Below, in pieces: positions 46,845 to 58,859 of a stretch of 64,000 nucleotides of DNA. Position numbers and translations under genes: made by a program. How positions within the stretch are numbered: position 1 is the stretch's first letter; every line of letters begins with the position of its first letter. Origin of the DNA: Inia geoffrensis (Eukaryota; Chordata; Mammalia; Artiodactyla; Iniidae); assembly GCA_036417435.1 (NCBI GenBank), contig CM070903.1, positions 81,213,501 through 81,277,500 on the forward strand. Reading direction: 5' to 3'. A model generated the notes under the pieces. That model saw only the letters and a list, made by a program, of their open reading frames with translations. It made no database searches and was not told where the DNA came from.

Positions 46845-47330
46845 GCAAGTTCCTACGTGCCGGGCACATTTTGCGATGACTAAATCTCAATCTGATCCCA
46901 CGGAATTCAGTTCACAATTACTAACATTGTATGAGGCATTGAGGATAAAAGGAGGAAAAAATACCTTCTCTGTTCTAGTGGAACTCAGGAATGGTGATGA
47001 GAGGGGGGAGGGGGTGACTGACCTAAGCAAATAACCACGACGAAATGAGGTAAATGCTCCAGGAGAAGCATATAGAAGGGGCTGCCTTGGTACTCAAGAG
47101 AGCAAAGTTAATTCTGTATGTTGGAGTGGTGTCTGAGGTCAGGAATAGACCGACAACTTTTAACAAGGCAGAAGAACTAAATGTCTCAGAAGAGGACAGA
47201 AAACGTGGGAGTTCATTCACATGGAAGAGAAAGGTTTTTCCTGCTGGGAGGAGGTCAGAGAGGACTCCTGTGGGACTGGGAATGCAACCATGCCTTGACA
47301 AGTGGTTACAAGAATGGAGACAGGATTCTA
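46845..47330 (-). mobile_element. L2 LINE remnant
   Basis: CCTACGTGCCGGGCACATTTTG, ATGAGGCATTGAGGATAAAAG, TTCTCTGTTCTAGTGGAACTC, AGGTCAGAGAGGACTCC. Confidence 0.6.
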
Positions 47331-48100
47331 TTTTGTTAGAATAAATCCAGCAACTAGTGTCTGTGTTCAAATCCCTAGGACATGATGGTTGCTTTTTGTT
47401 TAGTGGTTTAACTTTTTAATTTGTTTTTAACCTTTTAATAATCTGAGGAAGGATTCACAGCATAGCCAACATACCTGGCAGTTCTGGTGATGGGCTGGGA
47501 ATATGTGAGCCACACTGACCTGCCTTCAACTATGCTCTCTTCCCCCTGAAAATTGGGCCAGCTGATCTGGCATTAGCATTAAGACTGTGGCCAGGGTCTC
47601 CTCAATACTGCTGTGTGCCTATCTGCCCCTCATTCACTTTGTCCAAGTACCTCTCTGATAGAGGGCATGCAATGGCATTTCTGTCCATTGCACAGGGGGC
47701 ATTACCTGTTTCACATCCAGGTGGAGAGCAGAGGGCTATTTAGAAGAATTCAGGAGGGCTGAAGTCCTTGGGAACAAAAGACCTTCTCTCTTTTCTGGAA
47801 GGGAAGAGGTGAATCCTGGAGGAAAAAGAGAAGCTTCCCAGGAAAGGAAGAACATTTATCTTCATGATAATGGCCATAGATGTCTATGGCAGGAAGTGTT
47901 CTTGGAGAAGGTCCACTTCAAACACCTGTGACACAGATGAGGCCATGGAGGGCTCCAGTAGGAAGTGGTTCATGGTAGTCCAGAGGCCTGAAGGTACTGA
48001 AAGGCACCCTGGACTCAGAAGCAGAAAATCTAGGTTCTAGTTTTCTGATGCCGGATTAAATAAGATACGAATGAGAAAAAGTAATGACAGCAAATGTGTA
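47331..48100. other. Intergenic, no gene recognised
   Basis: Unique-looking. Confidence 0.4.
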
Positions 48101-48104
48101 TAGC

Positions 48105-48570
48105 ATCCCCTAAGTGCCAGGCTCTGTGGGAGTACCTTTACATACATTAATTATTTTATTCCATTTAGTATTTGTAGCAGCTTTATGAGGTAGGGACTAT
48201 TATAATCCCTATTTTAGAGCTGATCTATAAAAGTGATACCTGTAGACGATAAAAGCATTTTTATCTAAAGCAGAAGGTAATAGTCCCAATGAACTTCCCA
48301 GAGCTTTTGGAGGTTTCAATGAGATCAAATTTGTGAAGCCATTTTGGAAACTGTAAAGTACCATACACCCATGAGGGACCTACTTTACATTATAGTTTAC
48401 GCACATTTTCCTTCTCCACCTGTACTGAGCACCTGCAAAGTGGATGGTATGAAGCATCACTGCAAGAAAAATAGATGGATGAGACCCAGCCCCTCCCTCA
48501 AAGACTGACCTTTCACTAGGGAAGGTAAGACACCAGGGTGAATGACTTCAAAGTAAGGAAAAGTGTCAGG
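48105..48570 (-). mobile_element. MIR and L2 remnants
   Basis: 48105-48230 reads CCTAAGTGCCAGGCTCTGTGG, TTATGAGGTAGGGACTATTAT. 48425-48570 reads TACTGAGCACCTGCAAAG, GATGAGACCCAGCCCC. Both diverged. Confidence 0.5.
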
Positions 48571-48593
48571 ATGCTGCCTCAAATAAGATACAT

Positions 48594-50790
48594 AAGATCA
48601 TGTCATCTGCAAACAGAGATTAATTTTATTTCTTTCTAATTTGGATGCATTTTATTTCTTTTTCTTACCTAATTGCTCTGGCTAGGACTTCCAGTATTAT
48701 GCTGAATAGAAGTGACAAGGATGGGCATCCTTGCCACGTTCCAGACCTTAGAGGAAAAGCTTTCAGCTTTTTACCATTGAATATAGTATTAGTTGTGGGC
48801 TTTTCATATACAGCCTTTATTTTGTTGTGATAAATTCTTTCTATACATAATTCTTTTGAGAAATTTTATTGTGAAAGTGTTGAATTTTGTCAAATTTTTT
48901 TTTTTTTTTGCATCTATTGAGAAGATCTTGTCATTTTTTCCTTCATTCTGTTTATGTGGTTCATCCCTGTATCCCAGGGATAAATCCCACTTGGTCATGG
49001 TGCATGATTTTTTTAATATGCTATTGAATTTGGTTTGTTAGTATTTTACTGAGGATTTCTGCATCAATTTTCAATGGAGATATTGTTTTTCTTGTCTTGC
49101 GGTGTCTTGTTTAGATTTGTTATCAGGTTGATGCAGACCTCATAAAATGAGTTTGGAAGTGTTCCCTATTTTTCTAGCTTTTGGAAGAGGTTAAGAAGGA
49201 CTGGTATTAAATCTTTAAATGTTTGGTAGGATTTACCTGTGAGCAGTCTGGTCCTGGGCTTTTCTTTCTTGGGAGTATTTTAACTACTGATTCAGTTTCC
49301 TTATTTTTTACTGATGTGTTCAGGCTTTCCATTTCTTCTGGATTCAGTCTTGGTAGATTGTATGTTTCTAGGAATTTATCCATTTCTTCTAAGTTATCCA
49401 ATTTGTTGGTACACAATTGTTCATAATAGTCCCTTATTTTATTTCTGTGGCACTGGTTATAATATCTCCTCTTCCATTTCTGAATTTAATTATTTGAGCC
49501 TTCTATTTTTTCTTAGTCTAGCTAAGGTTTGTCAATTTTGTTATTCCTTTCAAAAAACCAACTCTTAGTTTTGTTGATTAAAAACGTTTTTTACTTCATT
49601 TATTTCTTCTTTAATCTTTATTACGTCCTTTCTTCTGATAACTTTGGGCTTAGTTTTTTCTTCTCTTTCTAGTCCCTTGACGCAACCCTATGAAAAGTAG
49701 TATGGAGGTTTCTCAAAATATTAAAGATAGAACTACAATATGATCCAGCAATTTCACTTCTGGGTGTACGTGCAAAGGAATTAAGATCAGAATCTTGAAG
49801 AGCTATCTTCACTCTCATGTTCTTTGCAGCATTATTCACAATAGCTAAGACAGGGAAGCAACCTAAATGTCCACTGATAAATGAATGGATAAAGAAAATG
49901 TAGGGCTTCCCTGGTGGCGCAGTAGTTGAGAACCTGCCTGCCAACGCAGGGGACACTTGTTCGAGCCCTGGTCCAGGAGGATCCCATATGCCGTGGAGCA
50001 GCTGGGCCCGTGCGCCACAGCTCCTGTGCCTGAGCCCTGGAGCCTGCGAGCCACAACTGCTGAAGCCCGTGTGCCTGGAGCCAGTGCTCCAAAACAACAG
50101 TAAGCCACCGCAGTGAAAAGCCCGCGCACTGCAACGAGGAGTATCCCCCGCTCACCGCAACTAGAGAAAGCCTGTGCACAGCAACGAAGGCCCAGTGCAG
50201 CCAAAAGTAAATTAATTAATTAAAAAAAAAAAAAAGAAAATGTAGTACATACACATAATGGAATACCATTCAGCCATAAAAAGGAAGGAAATCCTGCCAT
50301 CTGTGACAACATGGATGAACTAGAGGATATCATGCTAAGTGAAGTAAGTCAGATACAGAAGGACAAATGCTACATGTTACAACTTATATGAGGAATCTAA
50401 AATTGTCAAACTCATAGAGGCAGAGAGTAGAGGGTGGGGCTGGGGGATTTATAGGGGCTGGGGGATTGGGAAAAGGAGAGGTATTAGTCAAAAGGTACAA
50501 AGTTTCAGTTATACAGCTGAATATGACCTAGAGAACTATAGTTTACAACACTGTATGGTGTACTTAAAATTTGCTAAGTGTAGATCTTATGTTAAGTGTT
50601 TTTATTACAAAAAATAAACATAAATAAATAGAGTAATAGGAAACTTTTAGAGGTGATGGATATGTTTATGACATAGGTTGTGATGATGGTTTCATGGGTG
50701 TAAAATTACCCAAATTCATCAAGTTGTATGCATTACACATGTATAGCTTTTTGTACGTTAATCATACCTCAATAAAAAAAAATTTTTTTT
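48594..50790 (+). mobile_element. Old LINE-1 with inverted 5' part, interrupted by a SINE
   Basis: The left part (48594-about 49678) is antisense ORF2. Its left end corresponds to the F-A-D-D reverse-transcriptase motif, and 49207-49416 on the minus strand still reads the [17 protein letters not shown] region; many stops break the frame. The right part (about 49680-50790) is sense: C-terminal ORF2 remnants and the 3' UTR ending in CTCAATAAA plus A tail. The arrangement fits a single twin-primed insertion with a deletion at the inversion point. A CHR SINE at 49904-50231 lies inside. Confidence 0.8.
49904..50231 (+). mobile_element. CHR-type SINE, long form, nested in L1
   Basis: Full-length long SINE with ATTAATTAATT tail. 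Perfect 13-bp duplication AAAGAAAATGTAG at 49891-49903 and 50232-50244, taken from L1 sequence. Confidence 0.96.
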
Positions 50791-50794
50791 AAGA

Positions 50795-53085
50795 CATGAA
50801 TTTAGAGCTTGCTTCCTGATCACAGGCTGGGAAGGATGTTTCAGCAAAGGCCCTCTGGGGAGATTGTTTCAAAACTTAACTCTAAAAGGTCAGTAACACA
50901 GGTTGTTTTGTCTCCTTCTCAATTCTGACTTCCTACTGGATGTACCATGACTTCTTCATATTATTTTAAAAAAGAATTTTTTTTTTTGTATTTTACATTA
51001 ACCTAGGGATGTGTTTGAAGTCCAAAATGAAAACAGCTCTGCCAGTCCTGTTTGGTCATCACAAATAGACCACAGAGGATTTCAGGGGTTCCATTATCTG
51101 TTTATGAACCACAGGCCATCAGGCCAATGAACCATGTTATTGTCATTCCATTTGTGTCTCTCAAGTCAGTTTTCATCTCAACTGATCAGAAGATAAATTT
51201 GATCCTTCTCCACCTTCTGCCTCTGTCCTCATTTCAGTTCCCTGTAGTTTCATTCTGGGCTGGGCTATTTGAAATCTGGTATAAAACACCCAGAAAGAGC
51301 TATAATTTTCAAATTTGCCCATAGGGAAATGGGTCTAGTAAATGTAAAGTACTAGCAATTTGGCTGTTTAAGATTTAATGATTTTTACGTCAATGTGCAG
51401 GATCTGGGGCAGGCACAATTTCCGAGGAGTAACAAGTATCACTGGTGGCCAGATCCAAGGTTGTGCATGGAGGTTACCCAAACAAGCTATGGAAGAAGTG
51501 AGGCAAGAAAGCCAAGAGCTTTCTTGTGTGGAACTCAACATCTCCTCAGGGCTTACCCTGTGGCTGTTTTAACACAAGGCTGGGGCAAGGGGTCTCCAGG
51601 GGAACCACTGGCTGGGTACCTTCCAAGAATTCTGAAAGGATGTGTTCCTTCCCTTAGAGAATTGGTTATAGTCTGGCCCTCAGTCCTGCAGGCTCAGACC
51701 TAATTTTATGAGTGCTAGACTGTATATTCTCCCAGGGAAGACCTAAGCCAAGCTCATGAAGTTGATGTAAAAAATTATAGAGTTCCAATGAAGGACCATG
51801 GCCACAGGGACCAGAATTCATAAATCATATGACAGAACTGCCTTGTCCCAGAGGAAGGTCTCCCTAGGAAGCTGGACCTTAATCAGAAGCTGGCTTGTTG
51901 AGAATGGAGTCATAGTCAGAAGAATCACACACATCAAGTGGTAAGAGCAGCAGGCTGTCCATTCCACAAGAGTTCCAGATCTAGACTCTAAAGGCTTTCC
52001 ATCCCGAGGATACTGCTTGGATGGGCACCACAGTTCTCCTTTCTGTGATGTTTTTTCACGGATGCATCTCTGACGAGCCATCCCTCTGCCCTCATCCGTA
52101 ATGTAACCTTATTATTGCAGTGATTGGACTCACTGGCTGAACACTAAGTTCTGAAAACAACCTCAATCTCTGGTGGCTTGACCTACTCGATTTTGACATA
52201 TTTTAGGAGAGCCTTGTCCCTCAGCTTTCTGTTTGCCCTGTCAGTGGGGGATTGTCAGTGGGTTTGTTGGGGATTGTTTAGCACTGGGAAGGAGTCTGAG
52301 GGTCCCAAATCTGCCTCTAAATTTCCTGGTTGTCTTGGCTACAGATTGGGCAACTTTTAGGAAGTTAGTGGCTCTGAAACTGACTGAATTTTTGCCTTAG
52401 CAACTAGGAAGTTTAGAACCAAATTTGTAATTTCTTCTGCCAATACTGTGAGGTCATGTAGTATCCATTAACTGTGCTGATCTGAGGTTCTCTGGCTTTT
52501 TGTTTTGCTTTTCGTTCTTTTCCTAGGGTCTGTTCAACAATTGTCTTATACCTTTGTAGTTTTGTAAGTTGTCTCATTCTATAAAGAGACTCCAGAGCTC
52601 AGAAATCTCAGTGTGCCTGATGGTAATAAATTTCTATATATGAAAGAGAAAAAGCTGTAAATTTCTTGGAACACTTGAGAAAGAAAGTACAGTTTTGTGC
52701 AGTTCTTTGAACTCCTCATATAGAAAATGAGGTTTTTATAGTCCTGTGTGAATGGAATGGCCTCACCTGCTAGATTTGGCTGGACCCCTGTATAAGTGTG
52801 TGGGAGATGGGATGGGAGTGGGGAGGACCTCATGAGCACATAGAGGACTCTGTGCATATGGGGAGGTGTCTCCTGGGTATAGTGCACATTCTTCATGCAC
52901 ATTCATGGATGTCTCCTGGAAAAGGGTGGGAGTGTGCGGAGGGACGAGGGAGTTACAAGAGTCTCAGAGAGTCTCTACTTGAATGTGAAATACCCCAGGG
53001 AGGGGCTTCACAGAAACCTCATTTCTAATCACTGGGAATGTGAGGGGTTCTTGCTTTGTGAGATTTATAGCCTAGTTGACCTTCT
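50795..53085. other. Intergenic, no gene recognised
   Basis: Unique-looking sequence through 51.0-53.0 kb with frames of up to about 107 codons that carry no domain. Confidence 0.4.
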
Positions 53086-53180
53086 GCATTAGGACCATTG
53101 GGACCTCTAACCTAACCTTCCATTGTACAGATGAAGAAACTGAGGCCCAGGATGTGACTTGTTCAAGATCACCATCTTTT

Positions 53181-53511
53181 AAGATCTAGAGATTACCATA
53201 CTAAGTGAAGTAAGTCAGAAAGCAAAAGACAAATACCATATGATATCACTTATATGTGGAATCTAAAATATGACACAGATGAACTTATCTATGAAACAGA
53301 AACAGACTCACAGACACAGAGAACAGACTTGTGGTTGCCAAGAGGGAGAGGGGCTGGGGTAGGGATGGACTGGGAGTTTGGGATTAGCAGATGCAGATGC
53401 AACCTGGTAATATAGATACTAATGGATAAACAACAAGGTCCTACTGCATAGCACAGGGAACTATATTCAATATCCTGTGATAAACCATAATGGAAAATAA
53501 TATGGAAAAGC

Positions 53512-53566
<55 letters not shown>

Positions 53567-53678
53567 TAAAGAATGTATATATATGTGTGTGTGTGTGTTA
53601 CTGAATCACTTTGCTGTACAACAGAAATTAACACAACATTGTAAATCAACTATACTTCAATAAAATAAAATCTAAAAA
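53181..53678 (+). mobile_element. LINE-1 3' end, about 500 bp
   Basis: Sense L1 3' UTR: CATATGATATCACTTATATG, CAGACTTGTGGTTGCCAAG, GGTCCTACTGCATAGCAC, ending CTATACTTCAATAAAATAAA plus A tail. Perfect 16-bp duplication AAGATCACCATCTTTT at 53165-53180 and 53679-53694. Confidence 0.96.
53515..53598. repeat. (TA)n(CA)n ... (TG)n compound microsatellite
   Basis: About 20 TA units (53515-53554), six CA units (53555-53566), a spacer with TATATATA, then about seven TG units (53584-53597). The CA and TG blocks are mutually complementary. Lies within the L1 3' UTR. Confidence 0.95.
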
Positions 53679-53764
53679 AAGATCACCATCTTTTAGTGGC
53701 CAAGCCAAGGTAGAGTCCTGATGGCTGATCTCCCAACATAGCTTTTTCCCTCAGTCGCAGACCT

Positions 53765-54115
53765 GACACTTTTAGCTGTGTCCAGTTAACTCCCTGTTTA
53801 CTCCTGAACTGTAAGCATATTTCTGTCCTCCCCTCTCCTTACTACCAGATCCTCAAGGAGAGACCTTGATGGCTATAAATTTTGGAGATAGTAAAATGTC
53901 TTCAAGAAATATTTTACCACTGGCCTATTTCATGGGTTTCAGTTAGGAAATGAATTCAACTGCTAGTAAGAGAAAAACAAATTAAAATGGCATAAATAAT
54001 ATAGAGATCTATTTTTCTATCAAGGGTTAAAAAATCCGGAGTCCATCACTGGCACATCACCCATAAATGTCAATGGTGACTCTAGGTCCTCTTATGCTGC
54101 TCAGAAATCCTGCTT

Positions 54116-54159
<44 letters not shown>

Positions 54160-54875
54160 CTCTTCTTGTACTCAGGATGGCTGCAGGAGTACCAGCCATC
54201 ATGATCTTGTTCTAATTAGGAAGCATGGAGTAGGGCAAGGGGCACAACTTGTGCCATGCACACAGGGATTAAGGACCAGCCCCCTCCAAGTGACTGCGTC
54301 ACATAACCACCCTAGTTGTTGAGAGTATTAAATGAGATGGTATATGCTAAATCCCTTAAATAAATCTTGGCACATTGTGAGTGCCTCAATGAATGGTCAT
54401 TCCTTTTCTTCATAGAAATGTTAGATAAAGCTGGGAGACCAGGAAGGGGATGGTGGTGGGCACAGGATTCCTAAAGCAGTTATATCAATTTGTGTGGCTC
54501 AATCATTTTCGTGATGAGCTGTTTGAGTTTGAAAATGGAAAGCGAGTAGTCAGAGAGCTTTTGAATTGACAGGAGACAAGCTAGTTCATAATCCATCATC
54601 TTAAATTGCTTCCACTTGATCACACTGTGCTATTTTTTTCTGATGATTTCACCAGTAATGACTTCTATTAACTTTCTATGTGTCTTTTAAAATAAGAGAT
54701 GATTTATAAATAAAAATATCCTCCCAGACTCTGTGACCTTGAAAATTACATGAGATCTGATTTACAGTTCTAATGCTTTGCACTTCTTCAATGCATGTTC
54801 ACAACATATTAAAAAGTGAAGCTCAAGTTAGTTACTCCTGGTGCAGTGAGGTGGAATGGGAATTTGAAACTGTAT
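53765..54875. repeat. Intergenic with (TG)n at 54114-54158
   Basis: About 21 TG units in a nearly pure tract. A MIR 3' fragment may lie at 54315-54400 (GAGAGTATTAAATGAGATGG; CTTGGCACATTGTGAG). No gene. Confidence 0.7.
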
Positions 54876-54879
54876 GACT

Positions 54880-55025
54880 CAATCTCCTTATTTTTCAGAT
54901 GAGGGAACTGAGGAACAGAGTAGCAGGGAGACTTTCCTGAAGTTACCCGACCAGGCAGAACTTGGACTAGAACCTGGGCGTTCCACCTCCTAACTTCTGT
55001 TACTTTACGCTCCAGTCTAATCAGT
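54880..55025 (-). mobile_element. MIR SINE
   Basis: TTTTTCAGATGAGGGAACTGAGG, AAGTTACCCGACCAGGCAG, CTAGAACCTGGGCGTTCC. Confidence 0.7.
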
Positions 55026-55029
55026 GCTG

Positions 55030-55365
55030 TAAGCATGTCACTTCTGCTTCCTGGGGTTTCGTCCTCGTATGGAAGAGGGACTGGACCAGCAGTCTGCTCA
55101 GGCATTACTTCACAGAGCCACAGTCAGACCACTTCCGTGGGTCCACCTTGCTCCTCCCTCCTCTCCCTTTCAGACCATTATTCTAGTGTCCGGGACCTAT
55201 GGCCATGCGTAGCACAAGGAGGCAAATCATTGACCCGGTTTATGGTGAGCAAACTGAGACTGAGTGGTAACCTACAATTTCATCCAGATACAGTGACCCT
55301 AGGAAGGGGTCACGGTGATGGGCAACATGACACAAAGTTTAGAGGAAAAACATGTTGAGGCTTGC
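55030..55365. other. Intergenic, no feature recognised
   Basis: A 107-codon open frame (55035-55358) has no recognisable domain. Confidence 0.4.
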
Positions 55366-55367
55366 TA

Positions 55368-55565
55368 TTGTGTAGTGGAAAGAGTACTCTTTAGACTGTG
55401 GCAAATTGGAATCCTGCTCTATCTTACTAGCTGAGCACCCCAGGCAAGTTAAGGCAAGCTACTTAGTCTCAATTGCTTCATTGATAATAATAGTAAAAAT
55501 ACGTAGGTTAGAAGGTTGTTCCATGAATACTTGGTGAGTATTCAATACAGCAGCAGTAGTAGTAG
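55368..55565 (+). mobile_element. MIR SINE
   Basis: GTAGTGGAAAGAGTACTC, AATCCTGCTCTATCTTAC, TTAGTCTCAATTGCTTCATTG, AGTATTCAATACAGCAGC. Confidence 0.65.
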
Positions 55566-55898
55566 CACATTAGCATATTAGCAAAAGTATTTTAAATGAA
55601 AAAGTCGGAGTGGATTGGTGATTCCTAACCTGTTCTAGATCTGGGAGTGAATGCCCTTCCCAAATACACATACACATACAAATATGCAAATAATTTGGGG
55701 GTTTTATAATATTCCTGAAATCCATATGTGGACCTTATGGTGGTCCATGGATTCCTAATTAAGAACCTATGGAGAATATCTTTATCAGGTTCCTTCCTGC
55801 TTTATCACTGACTCAGTAAAATTTCCTAAGTTTCTCTGACAATTGAAGAGGCATATCTAGATGTTCCACAAACCAACTGCATTACGACAAGACTTTTA

Positions 55899-55980
55899 CT
55901 ACTGAAGCCCGCGCGCCTAGAGCCTGTGCTCTGCAACAAAAGAAGTCACTGCAATGAGAAGCCTGTGCACAAAGACTACA
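55899..55980 (+). mobile_element. CHR-type SINE fragment (long form, 3' part)
   Basis: TACTGAAGCCCGCGCGCCTAG, AGCCTGTGCTCTGCAAC, GAGAAGCCTGTGCAC. The head and most of the tail region are missing; no duplication seen. Confidence 0.85.
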
Positions 55981-55984
55981 AAAA

Positions 55985-57285
55985 GACTCTTTGGCAGGGG
56001 CCTGAAATAGAGTAAGACTAGGAACTTTGATGGGAGAAATTAAGTCTCAAATTCTACATCAGCTAAGAATCCAGTTAGCAGTTATCTAAAATTAAGGAAT
56101 TAAGTGCTCATTATGATTCTACAAAATGAGAAAATGCCAAATGTGAGATGCTCACAGTTTTTAGAGTCTGAAACCTAGAGAAGGAGTGTTTCTTGGCCTT
56201 CTGGCCAGGCTGACCATGACCAGGGAGGACCCCATTTGCACAGGGATAGGGCTGCCAGGAGCCCCTTTGCAAATAAAGTGCTGGGTTCTGTTATTCCCCA
56301 AGGCGGCCTTTGTGGAGTTAGGGAGAGTGCGGTTATCTAGTTGGTTCATTTGTTTGTTTTCAAGGGCCTTTAGCAAACTCTGCTCTGAAGCTTCAAGGCT
56401 CTAGTGTGAGTGAGGATGATGCTCTTGGACACCCTTCATTCATTCTCCAGACATTTACTGAGACTTTCTACGTGCAGTGCTCTGTGCTATGAGGGATTAA
56501 AAGGTAAATGTGTGCTATGGTGGATGAAAAGGCAAATGATTCTTTGCTTGTTTTAATGTGGACTGATTTTCGTAGCTTATACTCTTTCTGGCTATACTTC
56601 TGGCATGCTCTCTCTGGTTATACTTTCACTCCAATTATTTTATTTGCAACTTCCAGAAAATTGCAAGGGCTCTCTGACAGGGATCTTTGTTCCTATTTTA
56701 TAGAACAGCCTAAGCACAGAGAGGATGCAGCTTGCTCCGGGTCATAGTGGAAAGAAAGTTTATGTCCCCTGATTTTGAATGCAGTCACTTTCCACTGTAT
56801 AGGATTGCCCATGAGTTGCTTGCTTTAATATGACAGAGACCTTATATATACACTGACTGTGATGCAAGGCAATAAAAGGAAACTGTGGGGTCAGAGATAA
56901 AGGGGATCCCTTCCAACTGGCCAAAGGGAGCAAGAGAGTTTTTGGGGAGTAGAGCTTGTTGGCTTTTTTCTTCTTGATGTCCCCCAGATAGATGCGGAAA
57001 AAAAGGGACTCAGCAATCTCTTTACTTCTTCCAACCTTGGGAAGATTTGTAGCCGATCCATAGCCACACAGCATGTCCACTGCTAGTTTTCTGATAAACT
57101 ACTTTATTCATTCTTGGAACAAATATTTACTGAGCACTCCTCTCAGCTGCCAGTCTCATGATGGAGTAGGAGGTTTTATGTTGACAGTATTGATTCCAAC
57201 ATATATCCACATATATGTGCAACACATGCGCATATACTTTCCTTCTCTTGCTGAGCCAAAAATTCCTGTTTAGGTACCCACTACT
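55985..57285. other. Intergenic; L2-like pieces near 56440-56510 and 57105-57165
   Basis: CATTCTCCAGACATTTACTGAG and GGAACAAATATTTACTGAGCAC are typical L2-end complements. No gene. Confidence 0.45.
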
Positions 57286-57288
57286 GAG

Positions 57289-57751
57289 TCTCTACTAGTT
57301 TCTTGGGGCTGCCATAACAAAGTACCACAAACTTATTTTCTCACAGTTCTGGAAGCCAGAAGTCTAAAATCAAGGTATTGGCAGGGTTGGTTCCTACTGG
57401 AGTCCCAGAGCAAGAGTCAGTTTCTTAAATCTCTTCTAGCTTCTGGTGGTTGCTGGCAATCCTTGACATTCCTTGGTTTGGAGTTACATCACTCCAGTTT
57501 CTGTATCTGTCTTCACATTGCCTTTTCCTCTGTGTCTGTGTATCTCAAATCTTCTTCTCATTTCTCTAATAAGGATACCAACCACCAATTTGATTTATGC
57601 TTCACTCTAAATCCAGGATGATCTCATCCTGAGATCCTCAGCTCAGTTGTATCTACAAAGACCCTATTTCCAAATGAGGTCACATTCACAGGTATAGTGG
57701 TAAGGACTCACATGTATCTTTTTGGGTGACATTATTCAACCCATTATAGTA
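57289..57751 (-). mobile_element. MLT1-type MaLR LTR
   Basis: MLT1 complement: CTAGTTTCTTGGGGCTGCC, CACAGTTCTGGAAGCCAG, CTTCTGGTGGTTGCTGGC, CAAAGACCCTATTTCC, ATTATTCAACCCATTATAG. Solitary. Confidence 0.88.
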
Positions 57752-57754
57752 TCC

Positions 57755-58620
57755 AAATTGGACTTTTCTTCTCATCCTTGTTTTGAGGAGATTTATGCTT
57801 TCCAATGAACGTTTATATTACTTGTAGCAGTGACACATTTTAAAGAATGTGACCTTCCATATAAATGAAGGGAAAATGTGTTAGTTGAATGAACAAGGAG
57901 GGTAGATGACAAATACACCACAAGTGCTGCACGTGCAGCAGCAGTTTAAAGGATGGATTCATTCCTTGGCTATAAAGCACTCTGAATCCCTAGAAGAGTA
58001 GTATGATTACAAGTGTCTAGGTATTATCTATTATGCAAAGACTCGGGGCTACTCTCATATCAAGAACCTGGACTCATTTTACTTAAGAAGTCTTAGATAA
58101 AATATTTTTTTGTTACACTGTACAAATCAATGGGTATTTCAGACAGTGCATTCCTTCAAGCCTCAATTTTCTGAATAGAACAGGGGCACTTGAATATTAT
58201 TGGGTAATAGAGATCTCATGCAAGTGGGTTGTATATAATAAGGAAGACAGATGACTAGAATATGAACTTGTTTGGGCATATTGTGAAAGAGTAGAGATTC
58301 AGATGATCCAGTTTCAATTGGTAGCATGTTAATGTGCAATTGTTATAGATGTTTTCCTTGACTCAGAATATAAAAGGAAAAATTAAGTTCAGCTAAACCA
58401 TCTTCAGTGGTTCCCATTACATTTAGGTTTATGGATCATTATTTATTACTTGCTCAGGATGAAATAGGAACTGAAACCCAACAACAATTTAGATTGGGAT
58501 TACGGTTTCAATGTTTTAAATGATACAGACATTTCTTGGTTAAAAACTGATTACTTATAATAAATTAAAACTGTGCTCTTCTTTTTTAATCTGTCCAGGA
58601 AGACAGGCTTAGTAAATAAG
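57755..58620. other. Intergenic, AT-rich, no feature recognised
   Basis: Unique-looking. No gene. Confidence 0.4.
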
Positions 58621-58637
58621 TTAGCCTCTCAGTTTTT

Positions 58638-58842
58638 TGTTTGTTTGTTTGCAGTATGCGGGCCTCTCACTATTGTGGCCTCTCCCGTTGCGGAGCACAG
58701 GCTCCGCACGCGCAGGCTCAGCAGCCACTGCTCACGGGCCCAGCCGCTCCGCGGCACGTGGGATCTTCCCGGACCGGGGCACGAGCCCGTGTCCCCTGCA
58801 TCGGCAGGCGGACTCTCAACCACTCCACCACCAGGGAAGCCC
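58638..58842 (-). mobile_element. CHR-type SINE, short form
   Basis: TTTG-unit tail complement, then GCAGTATGCGGGCCTCTCAC, ending CACCAGGGAAGCC. Perfect 16-bp duplication TAGCCTCTCAGTTTTT at 58622-58637 and 58843-58858. CpG-rich. Confidence 0.97.
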
Positions 58843-58859
58843 TAGCCTCTCAGTTTTTA

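Larger units (their letters stand above)
53090..53760 (-). mobile_element. MIR SINE split by an L1 insertion
   Basis: MIR complement (CATTGTACAGATGAAGAAACTGAGGCCCAGG-type order; GTGACTTGTTCAAGATCACC) resumes after the L1 with AGTGGCCAAGCCAAGGTAGAG. The L1 at 53181-53678 is younger. Confidence 0.75.

Noticed and set aside
49207..49416. Minus-strand frame resembling a reverse transcriptase region
   Set aside because: Recognised as L1 ORF2; not a host gene.
48585..50800. AAGATACAT / AAGACATGA as target duplication of the twin-primed L1
   Set aside because: Short and inexact; could be chance.
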